This document shows, piece after piece, positions 1-9,245 of a DNA stretch of 64,000 nt. Origin of the DNA: an uncultured Lachnospiraceae bacterium (lineage in GTDB: Bacteria > Bacillota > Clostridia > Lachnospirales > Lachnospiraceae); NCBI GenBank assembly GCA_947384285.1, contig CANDGI010000008.1, positions 1 to 64,000 on the forward strand, given 5' to 3'. Each line of letters starts with the position of its first letter. Position 1 is the stretch's first letter. Under the pieces are notes generated by a model that saw only the letters and a list, made by a program, of their open reading frames with translations, searched no databases and was not told where the DNA came from. The position numbers and the translations under genes were made by a program.

Positions 1-50
1 GAAAGGAAGTTATGGTGTTTTTGCTTCTATAAACATCATACAAGGTTATT

Positions 51-992
51 ATGGATCATGGAAAAACACAAAGAGTTCTTTCTATTTACACCAGATTGGC
101 AGGGGGCTATCTGATTAACAAGGCAGAGGAAGCGCAGAACTATGGTGTACATGAGAGAACAATCCAGAGGGATATTGATGATATCAGAGATTTTATGGAA
201 TCGGAGACCGAGAATACAGGGCTTATCAATTACGTGCCGTATAATCGCGCGGATAAGATATTCCATATGGAACAGGTTGATCAGCCGAAGCTGACAAATG
301 GAGAAATTCTTGCAATTTGTAAAATATTGCTTGACAGCAGAGCTTTCCCGAAAGGAGAAATATCAAACATCTTGGATAAGCTGATTTCCTGCTGCGTTCC
401 GGAACAGAATCAGAAGCTGGTAACAGAACTGATAAGAAACGAGGAATTTCATTATGTGGAGCCAAGGCATAAAACAAATTTTTTGGATACCATGTGGGAG
501 ATTGGACAGGCAATCAGAAATTGCCAATACATAGAAATGGATTATTTCAGGATGAAAGACAAAACTGTGGTAAAGCGGAAGGTAAAACCGGTTGCAATCA
601 TGTTTTCCGAGTATTATTTTTATCTGACGGCGTTTATTGAGGACAAAGAGGTTTTGAAGGATTTTGATGTCCTAAATGATTCTTTTCCCACCATCTACCG
701 GATCGATCGCATCAAAGATCTGCGTATTTTAGAGGAAAAGTTCCATATCCCCTACAGCAGCCGGTTTGAAGAAGGAGAGTTTCGAAAAAGAGTCCAGTTT
801 ATGTATGGCGGAAAGTTGCAGAGGATAAAATTCAAATATTTTGGCAGTGATATTGACGCTGTTTTGGATAGGCTTCCCACAGCAAAAATTTTAAAAGAGG
901 AGGAGGGCGTTTATACGGTCAGCGCTGAGGTTTTTGGCAAAGGAATTGACATGTGGCTCAGAAGCCAAGGGCAATTGGTTGAACTTTTATGA
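51..992 (+). CDS. WYL-domain transcriptional regulator
   Basis: A 313-residue DNA-binding regulator. The N-terminal 65 residues form a DeoR/HTH_11-like winged helix, with a recognition-helix segment ERTIQRDIDDIRDF near residues 39-52. The C-terminal two thirds (about 140-310) matches a WYL ligand-sensing domain, although the signature is altered to EYYFYL around residue 186. The ATG at 51 is the first good start, but little upstream sequence is visible. It converges with the XRE gene at 1017-1352. WYL regulators commonly control defence and mobile-element loci in response to nucleic-acid or nucleotide ligands, so control of the following dynamin/HerA operon is plausible but is only inferred from position. 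Confidence 0.85.
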   Translation: MDHGKTQRVLSIYTRLAGGYLINKAEEAQNYGVHERTIQRDIDDIRDFMESETENTGLINYVPYNRADKIFHMEQVDQPKLTNGEILAICKILLDSRAFPKGEISNILDKLISCCVPEQNQKLVTELIRNEEFHYVEPRHKTNFLDTMWEIGQAIRNCQYIEMDYFRMKDKTVVKRKVKPVAIMFSEYYFYLTAFIEDKEVLKDFDVLNDSFPTIYRIDRIKDLRILEEKFHIPYSSRFEEGEFRKRVQFMYGGKLQRIKFKYFGSDIDAVLDRLPTAKILKEEEGVYTVSAEVFGKGIDMWLRSQGQLVELL

Positions 993-1016
993 ATAGGCAA
1001 GAAAGAATAATAAAAA

Positions 1017-1352
1017 TTAGTCGGAATGATGTTGGAGCCATTCATCCATAAGTTGTTGAAGAATTTTTTGAGATGAAGAAGCAAGAGAACGGTATTTGTG
1101 GAGAAGGCATAGTTCATCTTTATTCAAATCAGTTTCTTGCACTTCTTCTATTTTGTGCGCAAAAGAAGAATAACCGATGAGATAATCAACAGATACATTG
1201 AAAAAATCGGCCATGTTTTTAAGCATATCTAAATCGGGTTCAACAATATGGTTTTCATATTTGTAAATAGATTGCTGGCTGGTACCGAGAATATCAGCCA
1301 GAGCCTGTTGACTTAATCCTTTCGTAAGTCGTAGTATTTTTAAGTTTTTCAT
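1017..1352 (-). CDS. XRE-family (Cro/CI-type) HTH regulator
   Basis: A 111-residue protein with an N-terminal helix-turn-helix of the XRE/Cro-CI family at about residues 5-60; the recognition segment TSQQSIYKYENH is typical. It is followed by a short helical tail of about 45 residues with no recognisable domain. The start is set by the ATG at 1352, preceded on the minus strand by AGGAGAGCT. It is transcribed divergently from the dynamin operon, whose first codon is 123 bp away, so it may repress that shared intergenic region. This is a common arrangement for regulators of integrated elements and conflict loci. Function as repressor or activator cannot be read from the sequence. Confidence 0.85.
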   Translation of the reverse strand: MKNLKILRLTKGLSQQALADILGTSQQSIYKYENHIVEPDLDMLKNMADFFNVSVDYLIGYSSFAHKIEEVQETDLNKDELCLLHKYRSLASSSQKILQQLMDEWLQHHSD

Positions 1353-1475
1353 GTGAGCTCTCCTAAATATACTTTTTATTGTAACAGGGATTGAAAGAAA
1401 TATGTAAAAACAAAAAAGTGTTGAAACTAAAATAGATTAAAATAAAAGGATAAAAAGGAAGAAACGGAGGAAAAA
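1353..1475. promoter_or_regulatory. divergent intergenic region between XRE regulator and dynamin operon
   Basis: An AT-rich 123-bp spacer that must hold promoters for both directions. A weak plus-strand candidate is TTGTAA (1379-1384) and TATGTA (1401-1406) with 16 bp between. A strong ribosome-binding site, GGAGG, sits just before the ATG at 1476. No clear palindromic operator is visible. The promoter call is tentative. Confidence 0.35.
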
Positions 1476-3074
1476 ATGGAAAAAATAGTACAGGCCCTAG
1501 AAGAAATTCAAGAGATGAACAATGTGTATGGAATTTCAAATGATTTAGCCAGTAAGACATTGGATGAGATGAAATATGCGAAAGTATGCACGCCTGTCAT
1601 CGGAAAGTTCAGTTCCGGTAAGAGTGCATTGGTAAATACGATTTTAGGATACAATGGAAAACTGTTAAAGGAAAATATTACCCCGGAAACTGCAGTTCCT
1701 GCGGAAATTGTTTATTCTGAAGCTGAGGAATCTGTCATTGTCTTAGAAAATGATGGCCAGAGCAAGGAAATATCCCTGGGAGAGTTCAGAGATTATGAGG
1801 CGGATGCTTCAAAAGTAAAGAGCGTGCGCCTCAATTTGAGCAACAGTTTCCTGGAGGAAATTCCAGATGTGATGCTGGTAGATATGCCTGGTTTCGAGTC
1901 GGGGTATGAAGTTCACAATAAAGCGATTGATAATTATCTCCCTCAAAGCCTGGCTTATATAATAGCATTTCCAGCAGACGATATGATTGTAAGAAGCAGC
2001 GTTGGGAATATATTGCGGGAATTGTGCCTGAACGATATGCCGCTTTGCGTTGTAATTACCAAATATGACAAACGCAACGATGAATTTGAGATGACCTTTC
2101 AGAAAATGAAAGAAAGCCTGAAACGCTACGTGGGGGAACGCAGTATTCATTATTGCCGTACCAGCAGTTTTGAAGGAGAGGTTGAGGAGTTGGAGGAATT
2201 CCTGAAAGAAATTCAGAAGGAATCACAGCAAATTTTGGCAGGGAAATTTGCAGGCGCTGCCAAAACAATCATAGAAAATACAGAAAATTACCTGAAAACT
2301 CTCCTTGCAAACAGCCAGTTATCGGAATCGGAACTGGCAGAACAGGAAGAGAAGCTGCAGAGACAATTACAGGGGATGGAAACGAAATTTTCCAGGGAAC
2401 AGGGAGATTTTCAACTGGAAATTTCTTCCTGTGTACAGGAAATCCAGGATGACGTGCAGCGTGCCATGGAAGCAGAAGAATCCACCCTGATTACCATGGC
2501 CATGAATAACCAGAGCATCAACGAACATTTGAACAATGTTGTCCGCAGGGCAGTGACCGTAAGCGTGAAAAAAAGATTTCTTTCGAAAGTGGAAAAATAT
2601 CTGAAAAGAGTTGCCAAATGCATGAACGAGGAATCTTTCGGGGACGTTCATATTTCTTTTCATTATGATACGAAAAATCTGGGACAAGGCATTACCTCAT
2701 CCGTTGTGGCAGTGGCAGCAGGCATTTTGCTGGGGCTGCCGATTTTAGGGGTAGTGGCGGCAATTGCCATGAAGTTCTTTGGGAACAGGAAGCGGGAAGA
2801 GGCGAAGCAGGAAATCAGGAGGAAACTGCAAAGCGAAGTGTTTCCAGAAGTGCTGTCTGAAGTAGGAAGCGGGATAGAGGCGGCAATTACAGAACAGATG
2901 AAACTTGTCAATACGTCTATTGAAGAGGAGATTAAGACTCAGCGAGAAACCATAGAAAAAGCAATGTCAGATGTCCGGGAACAGATAGAAGATGAGAATA
3001 CCAGAAAAGAAGGGCTTGCCGCTGACATAGAAAGGGATTTAGAGAGGATAGGTGGACTCAAAGATGGCTTATGA
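1476..3074 (+). CDS. dynamin-like GTPase, first of three
   Basis: A 532-residue dynamin-superfamily GTPase. The G1/P-loop GKFSSGKS is at residues 43-50, the G3 motif DMPG near 138, and the G4 motif TKYD near 195. A helical region, including a charged coiled-coil around 270-320, follows. A hydrophobic glycine-rich stretch at about 405-437 looks like a membrane-inserting hairpin or paddle; the C-terminal helices are strongly charged. Bacterial dynamin-like proteins remodel or tether membranes on GTP hydrolysis and often work as adjacent pairs. It overlaps the next GTPase gene by 11 bp, so the two are probably translated together and may form hetero-oligomers. The membrane-insertion role is inferred from hydrophobicity. 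Confidence 0.88.
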   Translation: MEKIVQALEEIQEMNNVYGISNDLASKTLDEMKYAKVCTPVIGKFSSGKSALVNTILGYNGKLLKENITPETAVPAEIVYSEAEESVIVLENDGQSKEISLGEFRDYEADASKVKSVRLNLSNSFLEEIPDVMLVDMPGFESGYEVHNKAIDNYLPQSLAYIIAFPADDMIVRSSVGNILRELCLNDMPLCVVITKYDKRNDEFEMTFQKMKESLKRYVGERSIHYCRTSSFEGEVEELEEFLKEIQKESQQILAGKFAGAAKTIIENTENYLKTLLANSQLSESELAEQEEKLQRQLQGMETKFSREQGDFQLEISSCVQEIQDDVQRAMEAEESTLITMAMNNQSINEHLNNVVRRAVTVSVKKRFLSKVEKYLKRVAKCMNEESFGDVHISFHYDTKNLGQGITSSVVAVAAGILLGLPILGVVAAIAMKFFGNRKREEAKQEIRRKLQSEVFPEVLSEVGSGIEAAITEQMKLVNTSIEEEIKTQRETIEKAMSDVREQIEDENTRKEGLAADIERDLERIGGLKDGL

Positions 3075-4701
3075 TGAAGAAACATATGAAAAACTGGTGG
3101 GCAATTTCCAGTTATTGTGTAATATTATCCGGCAGAAATCCGAGGGGGAGCAGTTAAAGGTTGATTTATCCAGAATTGAGGAAATGATTCAGAAAAAGAT
3201 ACCAGACACATTGAAGGAAAATGCCCCGGAAGATTTTTATGAATTATACATAAACTTTAAATCGGAGTATGAAAAATTCAGAGATTTTATTTTGTATGAT
3301 AAATTGATTGGCAAAAATATTATTGCGCTGGGCGGCGGTTTTTCCAGCGGCAAGTCCAGTTTCTTAAACGCGTTAATGGGGAAACGGGTGCTTCCTGCGG
3401 ATATCGACCCTTCCACATCAGTTCCTACCTATATTGTGAGCGGGGAGAAGCACGAGGTGTTAGGAATCAATGTGTTTGATGCAAAAGTGCAGATGCAGCC
3501 CAAGGATATTCGGAAAATTGCCCATGGATTCGGGGAACTGGAGGGTGAAGAGGAGGAAAAGGTGGCAGATGCGGTTACCCTTGGACATGTACTAGAGAAT
3601 ATCTTTTTTTCCACCCCATTACATAAATACGATAGGATTGCATTTTTGGATACCCCGGGGTATTCCAAACCGGATTCCGAGAAATATTCGGCGAAAACGG
3701 ATGAGCAGATTGCAAGAGGACAGTTAAATGCCAGCAATTACATTCTCTGGTTTGTGCAGGCGGATGCTGGGACAATTACAGAGGAAGACATAAAGTTTAT
3801 TAAGACTCTCCGGGAAGATACGCCAAAGCTGGTGATTGTGAATAAGGCAGACAAGAAGAACCTGAAGGACTTAAAAGAAATTATTTCCAAGATAAAAGCC
3901 AGCCTGGATATCAAAGGGGTGCGGTATGTGGATGTGTTTGCCTTTACCAGCAGGATAAATCAGGTGGAGGATGAAGAACTCTGCTCGTTTATAGAGGCGG
4001 ATACGGAAAAGATTAAAAAGCAGATAGAGTCCTGGAACCGGCAGGTGTATGAATCAAATTTTGCAAGGAATTTTAAGATTCTGTTTGTTCGGTGCAGGGA
4101 ATTCTATGAGGATGAAATCGACGAGGAAAGCCGGAAGCTGGTAAGGCTCAATACTTCCATCACAAAGCTGTCGATAGAGGATGTTGACTCAGAAATCCTG
4201 GAGCCCCTGCAGTCTATGGTGCGTGATGCACAAAAAACGGTCAATGAATTGAAGGACATCAGGGAGAAGCTGAAGGAATTGCAGGATGAATTTTTTACAG
4301 AGATAAAGTTCATTTCAGATGTGGTGGGGATTGCCATGCCGGAGCCGTCAGAAATAGATTTGCTGCAGGATAAGGTGCAAAATCCCATGGAACTGATTGC
4401 AGAATATAAGAAAGAGAAAAACATTCAGACGGATCCTTCCATTGGGGATATGCTGCAGAGTGTATTTGAAGGAATTGAACCGGTAATTAATAAGCGGCCG
4501 GGAGGCAGTGAATATAGGGATGAACTGCTGGATGTTATTTTTGCTGCCTGCAATGTGGAGACAGAGGAAATCCATATTCATGATTGTGTAAAAAATACAG
4601 AAGAGTATGCAGAACTTTGTAAGTTGGAACATGAATCTGTCAAGATTGGCAATATCTTTGGGCGGACAGAAGAATACGCAGAAATTGTAAAATTACAGTA
4701 G
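3064..4701 (+). CDS. dynamin-like GTPase, second of three
   Basis: A 545-residue dynamin-family GTPase. An N-terminal helical segment of about 85 residues precedes the P-loop GGFSSGKSS (about 91-99). The G3 motif DTPG lies near 196 and the G4 motif NKAD near 259. The C-terminal half is mostly charged helix with long coiled-coil-like stretches and no obvious transmembrane segment, unlike its upstream partner. An upstream in-frame GTG at 3052 is possible, but the ATG at 3064 sits 9 bp after AGGTGG and is preferred. It overlaps the end of the first GTPase gene and is followed 15 bp later by the beta-helix gene, so it is co-transcribed. A soluble partner of the membrane-associated first GTPase is a reasonable inference. 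Confidence 0.87.
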   Translation: MAYDEETYEKLVGNFQLLCNIIRQKSEGEQLKVDLSRIEEMIQKKIPDTLKENAPEDFYELYINFKSEYEKFRDFILYDKLIGKNIIALGGGFSSGKSSFLNALMGKRVLPADIDPSTSVPTYIVSGEKHEVLGINVFDAKVQMQPKDIRKIAHGFGELEGEEEEKVADAVTLGHVLENIFFSTPLHKYDRIAFLDTPGYSKPDSEKYSAKTDEQIARGQLNASNYILWFVQADAGTITEEDIKFIKTLREDTPKLVIVNKADKKNLKDLKEIISKIKASLDIKGVRYVDVFAFTSRINQVEDEELCSFIEADTEKIKKQIESWNRQVYESNFARNFKILFVRCREFYEDEIDEESRKLVRLNTSITKLSIEDVDSEILEPLQSMVRDAQKTVNELKDIREKLKELQDEFFTEIKFISDVVGIAMPEPSEIDLLQDKVQNPMELIAEYKKEKNIQTDPSIGDMLQSVFEGIEPVINKRPGGSEYRDELLDVIFAACNVETEEIHIHDCVKNTEEYAELCKLEHESVKIGNIFGRTEEYAEIVKLQ

Positions 4702-4716
4702 GAGGACAAGGAAAAG

Positions 4717-5961
4717 ATGGGCAAGATAGAGGAGAATATTTTAGAAATCCGGAAACATTTTATGGAATTGCAAAATGAAAAATACACGATCCACAATGGC
4801 AGGCTTTCGGACAAGGAGGAATATCTGAAATCCCTGTATGTTCAGATGCTGTCTACCGTTGTGCAGTATGAGAATGATGTCACAGAAATGCAGTTATTGT
4901 TTCTACAACGGATTGTGAAAGGGCTGTGCTGTGAACTACAGACAGAGGATTATATGAGGAAGGCGCTGGATATTTCTATGGTGGAAGTGAAGGAATTTGC
5001 AGATGCTTACCAGTCAGAGGAAGGCAGGTATTATTTCGCGTTGAATGGCATGATTCTGTCGGCCCTTGGTGAGAGGAATGACAGCAATTATGAATATTTG
5101 GCAGAACTGATCCAGATGCTTGGGATTCACATTACAGAACTGAGGTACCTTTCGAAAGTGGCGGAGTCGGTGCTGATGCAAAGCTCTGAAATTTTTGATG
5201 AAGCCAAAAAAATGATGACGGAGGAATTGGGCTTTTTAGATCTTACAGATTATATCAGGAATTTCTATGCAGGGGCTGTAGTTGACAGTAAGAGCGAAGT
5301 GATTTATTCTGCGCCGGAGAAGCAGGTGGTTCATAGCCTGGAGACAGAGGGTATGAAGTTTTACCAGCGGAAAGTGGTTTTTGTTGGCATCGAAGTTAAT
5401 GTGGCTGGTAAATGGCAGTTTCATGGCTGCGAAGAAGTAAGGTTTGAGAACTGTACCATAAATGGGAAGGGAGGATATTTATACCTGCAGGGAGTGGGAA
5501 ATTTTCAAATGGAGGGATGTAAGGTGCGTAATTTTACCAATTCCTTTGCGCATTTGGAATCTGTTGGAAATGTATTGGTTGTGTCCAGTGAATTCAATGA
5601 ATGTGGCCGAAAAGAAAAAGTGGAGCAGAAGATAGTAGGTGGAGGAGTGTTTTGCTATAAGGGAGAAGGGGAATCTGTGGTTTTTGATGGGAATTATGTA
5701 CAGGATGTCTATATAGAAAATACTGATTGTTATGGAGGAGCAAGTGGAGCCTTTTTTGGATTAAAAAGCAGTGAGAGAAATATGTGCTTAAAGAAGATTG
5801 AGGTAAAGAATAATATATTCACAGGGGGCACGTGTATAAGTGGGGAATTTACATGGTATAGTGACACGGAATGCTTAATATTTTATGAAGAGGCACAAAA
5901 AGTGTCTGAAAAAAACAATACCGTAAAAGGCGGAATTACAAGGATCATTAGAGAGAGATGA
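4717..5961 (+). CDS. TerB-like helical plus beta-helix protein, unknown function
   Basis: A 414-residue protein that I cannot assign to a named family. The N-terminal 180 residues are helical; a stretch near 95-150 (ALNGMILSALGERND, then YEYLAELIQMLGIHITEL) resembles a TerB-type helical bundle. From about residue 220 to the end, short beta-strands alternate with turns (for example FHGCEEVRFENCTINGKGG and LYLQGVGNFQMEGCKV). That is the pattern of a right-handed parallel beta-helix. There is no signal peptide, so it should be cytoplasmic. It sits between the second dynamin gene and another TerB-like gene. The domain calls come from reading the sequence pattern and need profile or structure confirmation. 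Confidence 0.6.
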   Translation: MGKIEENILEIRKHFMELQNEKYTIHNGRLSDKEEYLKSLYVQMLSTVVQYENDVTEMQLLFLQRIVKGLCCELQTEDYMRKALDISMVEVKEFADAYQSEEGRYYFALNGMILSALGERNDSNYEYLAELIQMLGIHITELRYLSKVAESVLMQSSEIFDEAKKMMTEELGFLDLTDYIRNFYAGAVVDSKSEVIYSAPEKQVVHSLETEGMKFYQRKVVFVGIEVNVAGKWQFHGCEEVRFENCTINGKGGYLYLQGVGNFQMEGCKVRNFTNSFAHLESVGNVLVVSSEFNECGRKEKVEQKIVGGGVFCYKGEGESVVFDGNYVQDVYIENTDCYGGASGAFFGLKSSERNMCLKKIEVKNNIFTGGTCISGEFTWYSDTECLIFYEEAQKVSEKNNTVKGGITRIIRER

Positions 5962-6043
5962 AACAGAATATAAAACAGTATGAAAATCGGTATCGTGATG
6001 CTGCAGTTTTTATATTTAGAAAATGGGAGGAAGGAACCAAACT

Positions 6044-7096
6044 ATGAATTTAACAGACCTTCAGATGGAGCTTCGTTCCATGGAAGAACATATTTCAGAA
6101 TTGCAGAAAGCCATAGAAGGGATGAAGCCAAAAACAGAGGAAGAAGAGAAAGAGGATTTTGCCAGAATTACAAGACTAGCATTGAAATATCCTATAAAGG
6201 ACACAGGTGTATCCAAAGTTTCCTCTGTGCTCCAAAAGGAATACATGCAGGCTCTTTCCTGGCTGATGTTGTCTTCTGGAAGTAAAAAATGGGACAGATT
6301 ACTATATTTATGCAGGATAGCGACAGGATGCGGGATGGAGCTGCATGCGGAAGAACTGTATCAGGCAGGATTGGGATTCCAGCCCGAGGATATGGAAAAA
6401 GTCTGCATGAACTTTCAGGAACTGAAATATGCGTTCCTGGCAGATGCACTGGTGATTGCCAATATTTCAGGGGAAGCGTCAGAAAAAGAAATCTCATTAA
6501 TAGCGGACATTGCCAGGGTATTTGGGTGCGAAAAATGGGAGGTACAGGTGACAGCCTTGATCGCTAAGGGTATTTTAACTGGGAACTGGGATGTTTTGGA
6601 AGAAGTATCAGTTCCTGCAAAAGGCAGATGGAAAATGCATGAGGATTTCAGGCAGTTAATTCCCGAGGAATGGATAGTATCCCATCGCAGGGAGTGTGGG
6701 AGATTATGTGTGGAGGAATATAACAAAGAGGGTGGTATAAGCCTTTTCCTTAAAGCGCAAAGTCAGACCAAGTATCTATGTATAATCAAAAGCCGCCTTC
6801 AGGCGGGGGAATTGGTAAAAAGTGGAGATGTGCTTGTTACATATGAGAAAGAGATGTTGATTGAAAAAGGATTCTTCTGGTTGGTAAACGAATCTCAAGA
6901 AAAACTTGCGAAACAGGAAGAAAACATATACGCTCCCTGCGACGGAATGGTTTTCTTCCTGGAAGACAGCGAAAAAGATGCAGAAACCAACAATGAGATG
7001 AAATATATTACAGTCTATGTAGTATCATATTTTGATGGTTACCAGGAGTTTTTAAGATGGTACTGGAAAAATAAGAAAAGGAAGGAGAAACAGTAA
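6044..7096 (+). CDS. TerB-like protein with C-terminal lipoyl/biotinyl-like fold
   Basis: A 350-residue protein. The ATG at 6044 is chosen over one at 6023 because GGAGGAAGG lies directly before it. Residues of about 1-40 are coiled-coil-like. The middle (about 120-180) contains FLADALVIANISGEASEKEI and a following helix typical of TerB-like bundles. The C-terminal third has short beta segments, GELVKSGDVLVTYEKE and IYAPCDGMVFFLED, whose spacing resembles a biotinyl/lipoyl-type beta-sandwich. The modifiable lysine motif is absent, so it may be only a structural fold. Its stop codon overlaps the ATG of the third dynamin gene (TAATG). TerB domains are known from stress and membrane-associated conflict complexes; the specific role here is unknown. 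Confidence 0.6.
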   Translation: MNLTDLQMELRSMEEHISELQKAIEGMKPKTEEEEKEDFARITRLALKYPIKDTGVSKVSSVLQKEYMQALSWLMLSSGSKKWDRLLYLCRIATGCGMELHAEELYQAGLGFQPEDMEKVCMNFQELKYAFLADALVIANISGEASEKEISLIADIARVFGCEKWEVQVTALIAKGILTGNWDVLEEVSVPAKGRWKMHEDFRQLIPEEWIVSHRRECGRLCVEEYNKEGGISLFLKAQSQTKYLCIIKSRLQAGELVKSGDVLVTYEKEMLIEKGFFWLVNESQEKLAKQEENIYAPCDGMVFFLEDSEKDAETNNEMKYITVYVVSYFDGYQEFLRWYWKNKKRKEKQ

Positions 7097-9234
7097 TGGC
7101 GTTATTTACAGCAGATAATCCCCAATTTGAGGCTTTTACAGTCAGCATAGGAGACATGATTGCAGAACTTACAGAGGTTGCCAGAGAGGAGGATATCAGG
7201 AGACTGGAAAAATTTGCCGCGGATTTTAAGTTAAAGACGGAGGATTTCTACCGTGAAAACCGCAAGCTGAACATAGGTGTGGTAGGTCAGGTGAAAGCAG
7301 GAAAATCGTCCTTCCTAAACACATTGCTCTTTGAGGGCAAAGAGATTCTGCCAAAAGCCTCCACCCCTAAAACTGCCACATTAACTAAAATGGAATATTC
7401 CAAGGACAACATTATTCAGGTTGAGTATTATTCCCCGGAAGAATGGGAAGTGTTAGAAGAAAATGCGGTGGTGGATCTGGATGACGAAATCTATACTTCC
7501 GCCCGGGAAATCGTTGATATGGTACAAAGGAACGGAGTGGATCCCCATCCATATCTGGAAAAAGGCATGGAAAAAATTGAATTTGGGACATATGAGGATT
7601 TGATTTCCCATCTCAATGAATACGTGGGCGAAGATGGAAAATATACGCCTATTGTAAAAGCAGTGACCCTTTTCCTGAATAAAGAAGAATTTCAGGGGCT
7701 TTCCATTGTGGATACGCCGGGGTTGAATGATCCAATTGCTTCCAGAACTATCCGTACCAAGGAATTTATGGAGGTCTGCGATGTGGTGTTCTTTTTGAGC
7801 CAGTCTGGGAGTTTTTTGGACAAGAGCGACTGGACTTTGTTATCCAGCCAGCTTCCCCAGAAAGGGGTAAAGCGGCTTGTTTTGATTGCAAGTAAATATG
7901 ACAGCGGAATTCGTGATGTTTTAAGAGTTCAGGAAGAGGACGACATTTTCGGCGAGGATGAAAATACAGCCGATAATATTCCAAAGGCCTGTAAGCTCAT
8001 CCGGCGGAAATTAAAAAAACGCGCAAAAAGCAAAGTTCAGGAATTTGTGAAAGATTTGGAAGCAAGGGGCAGCTCTTCGGAATTGATAGAAGTGATAAAG
8101 CAATGTGCAGACCCTTTAATGGTTTCCTCCCTTGCTTATAATATGTCAGGCAAACAGCAGCAGGATTACAGTCCGGAAGAAAAAAATATCTACTCCGCCC
8201 TGAAAATGTTTTCCGAGGATATGGAAGCTGATTTGAAATTATTGGGCAATTTTGATGAGGTAAAGCATCTGTTTTCCGAGGTAGTGGAGGAAAAAGAAAA
8301 AATCCTGGAAAGTAAGTCCAGAAGCTTTATCCCAAATGCCACAGAGGAAGCAGGGAACCTGCTTACCTCTTTCCAGGAGAAGGCGCAGAAGAGGATTCAG
8401 GCATTGGAAAAAAATGACAGGGAACAGCTTTTAGAGCAGAAGAAATCTATGGAAGGGCAGATGGGAAACATTCGGGCAGACATATCCAACGTTTTTGGGG
8501 AATTTAACGCCAGGCTGGAATCGGAAAAGGCAGAAGGAATCCGGGAATTGCGAGGAGCAGGGAAGGACTATCTGGAGATCAAGGAGCGGACAGGGACAAC
8601 TACCCATACTGGTTATTACACCACAGGGCATTTCTTCTGGAAGAAAACCCATTCTTACCAGTATGAGGAACATTATTCCTACTGCATTGCTGCAGATGCC
8701 ATAGAGAATCTGAGAAAATATGGGATTGACGCAACCAATCAGATAGAAGAGGTATTTACCCAAGCGTTGCAGTTAAAAGAGGTGAAGCGGAAAATATTGA
8801 ATGTGGTAGTAAATAATTTTGACCTTGGAAGTGAAACATATGATTCTTCCTTGTTTCGGATCATGGTGGAAGAAACGGTAAGCGCCATAGAATTTCCAGT
8901 GTTCCAGATAGATATATCAGATGCAATGGATAAAATTACAGGGAAATTTACTGGGGAGATTACTTCCGCAGAACAGAAAACAGAGTTGGCTGTTGCCCTT
9001 CAGCGGGCAGTTTCACGCATTTATGGCCAGCTGTGCGAAAAATTATCCCTTACTGTCAGGGAGTTTAAAGAATCTATGGCAGCGATTCAAGAAAAAATAG
9101 AGGATTCGCTTCTTAAAAATATTATAGAAGAATTTGATGCTCTGGCACTGCAGTGCCAGAATAAGGAAACGGAGATTGCTGGATATCAGGAATATGTTTC
9201 CAGGCTGGAAAATTGCAGGAAAAGATTACATTAG
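7096..9234 (+). CDS. dynamin-like GTPase, third and largest
   Basis: A 712-residue dynamin-family GTPase. The P-loop GQVKAGKSS is at about 64-72, the G3 motif DTPG near 206, and the G4-like SKYD near 265. A long helical stalk follows, with coiled-coil segments near 430-490. A distinctive aromatic and histidine-rich insertion lies at about 495-530 (GYYTTGHFFWKKTHSYQYEE), which could be a membrane- or partner-contacting loop. The G4 begins with Ser rather than Asn (SKYD), as seen in some bacterial dynamins. Its ATG overlaps the preceding stop codon, and the HerA gene begins 11 bp after it ends. The three GTPases differ in length and sequence, so they are divergent paralogues rather than recent copies. 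Confidence 0.87.
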   Translation: MALFTADNPQFEAFTVSIGDMIAELTEVAREEDIRRLEKFAADFKLKTEDFYRENRKLNIGVVGQVKAGKSSFLNTLLFEGKEILPKASTPKTATLTKMEYSKDNIIQVEYYSPEEWEVLEENAVVDLDDEIYTSAREIVDMVQRNGVDPHPYLEKGMEKIEFGTYEDLISHLNEYVGEDGKYTPIVKAVTLFLNKEEFQGLSIVDTPGLNDPIASRTIRTKEFMEVCDVVFFLSQSGSFLDKSDWTLLSSQLPQKGVKRLVLIASKYDSGIRDVLRVQEEDDIFGEDENTADNIPKACKLIRRKLKKRAKSKVQEFVKDLEARGSSSELIEVIKQCADPLMVSSLAYNMSGKQQQDYSPEEKNIYSALKMFSEDMEADLKLLGNFDEVKHLFSEVVEEKEKILESKSRSFIPNATEEAGNLLTSFQEKAQKRIQALEKNDREQLLEQKKSMEGQMGNIRADISNVFGEFNARLESEKAEGIRELRGAGKDYLEIKERTGTTTHTGYYTTGHFFWKKTHSYQYEEHYSYCIAADAIENLRKYGIDATNQIEEVFTQALQLKEVKRKILNVVVNNFDLGSETYDSSLFRIMVEETVSAIEFPVFQIDISDAMDKITGKFTGEITSAEQKTELAVALQRAVSRIYGQLCEKLSLTVREFKESMAAIQEKIEDSLLKNIIEEFDALALQCQNKETEIAGYQEYVSRLENCRKRLH

Positions 9235-9245
9235 AGGAAAAAACT

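Noticed and set aside
9213..9245. Upstream TTG start for the HerA-type ATPase
   Set aside because: It lies inside the dynamin gene without its own ribosome-binding site; ATG 9246 has GAGGAAA at good spacing.
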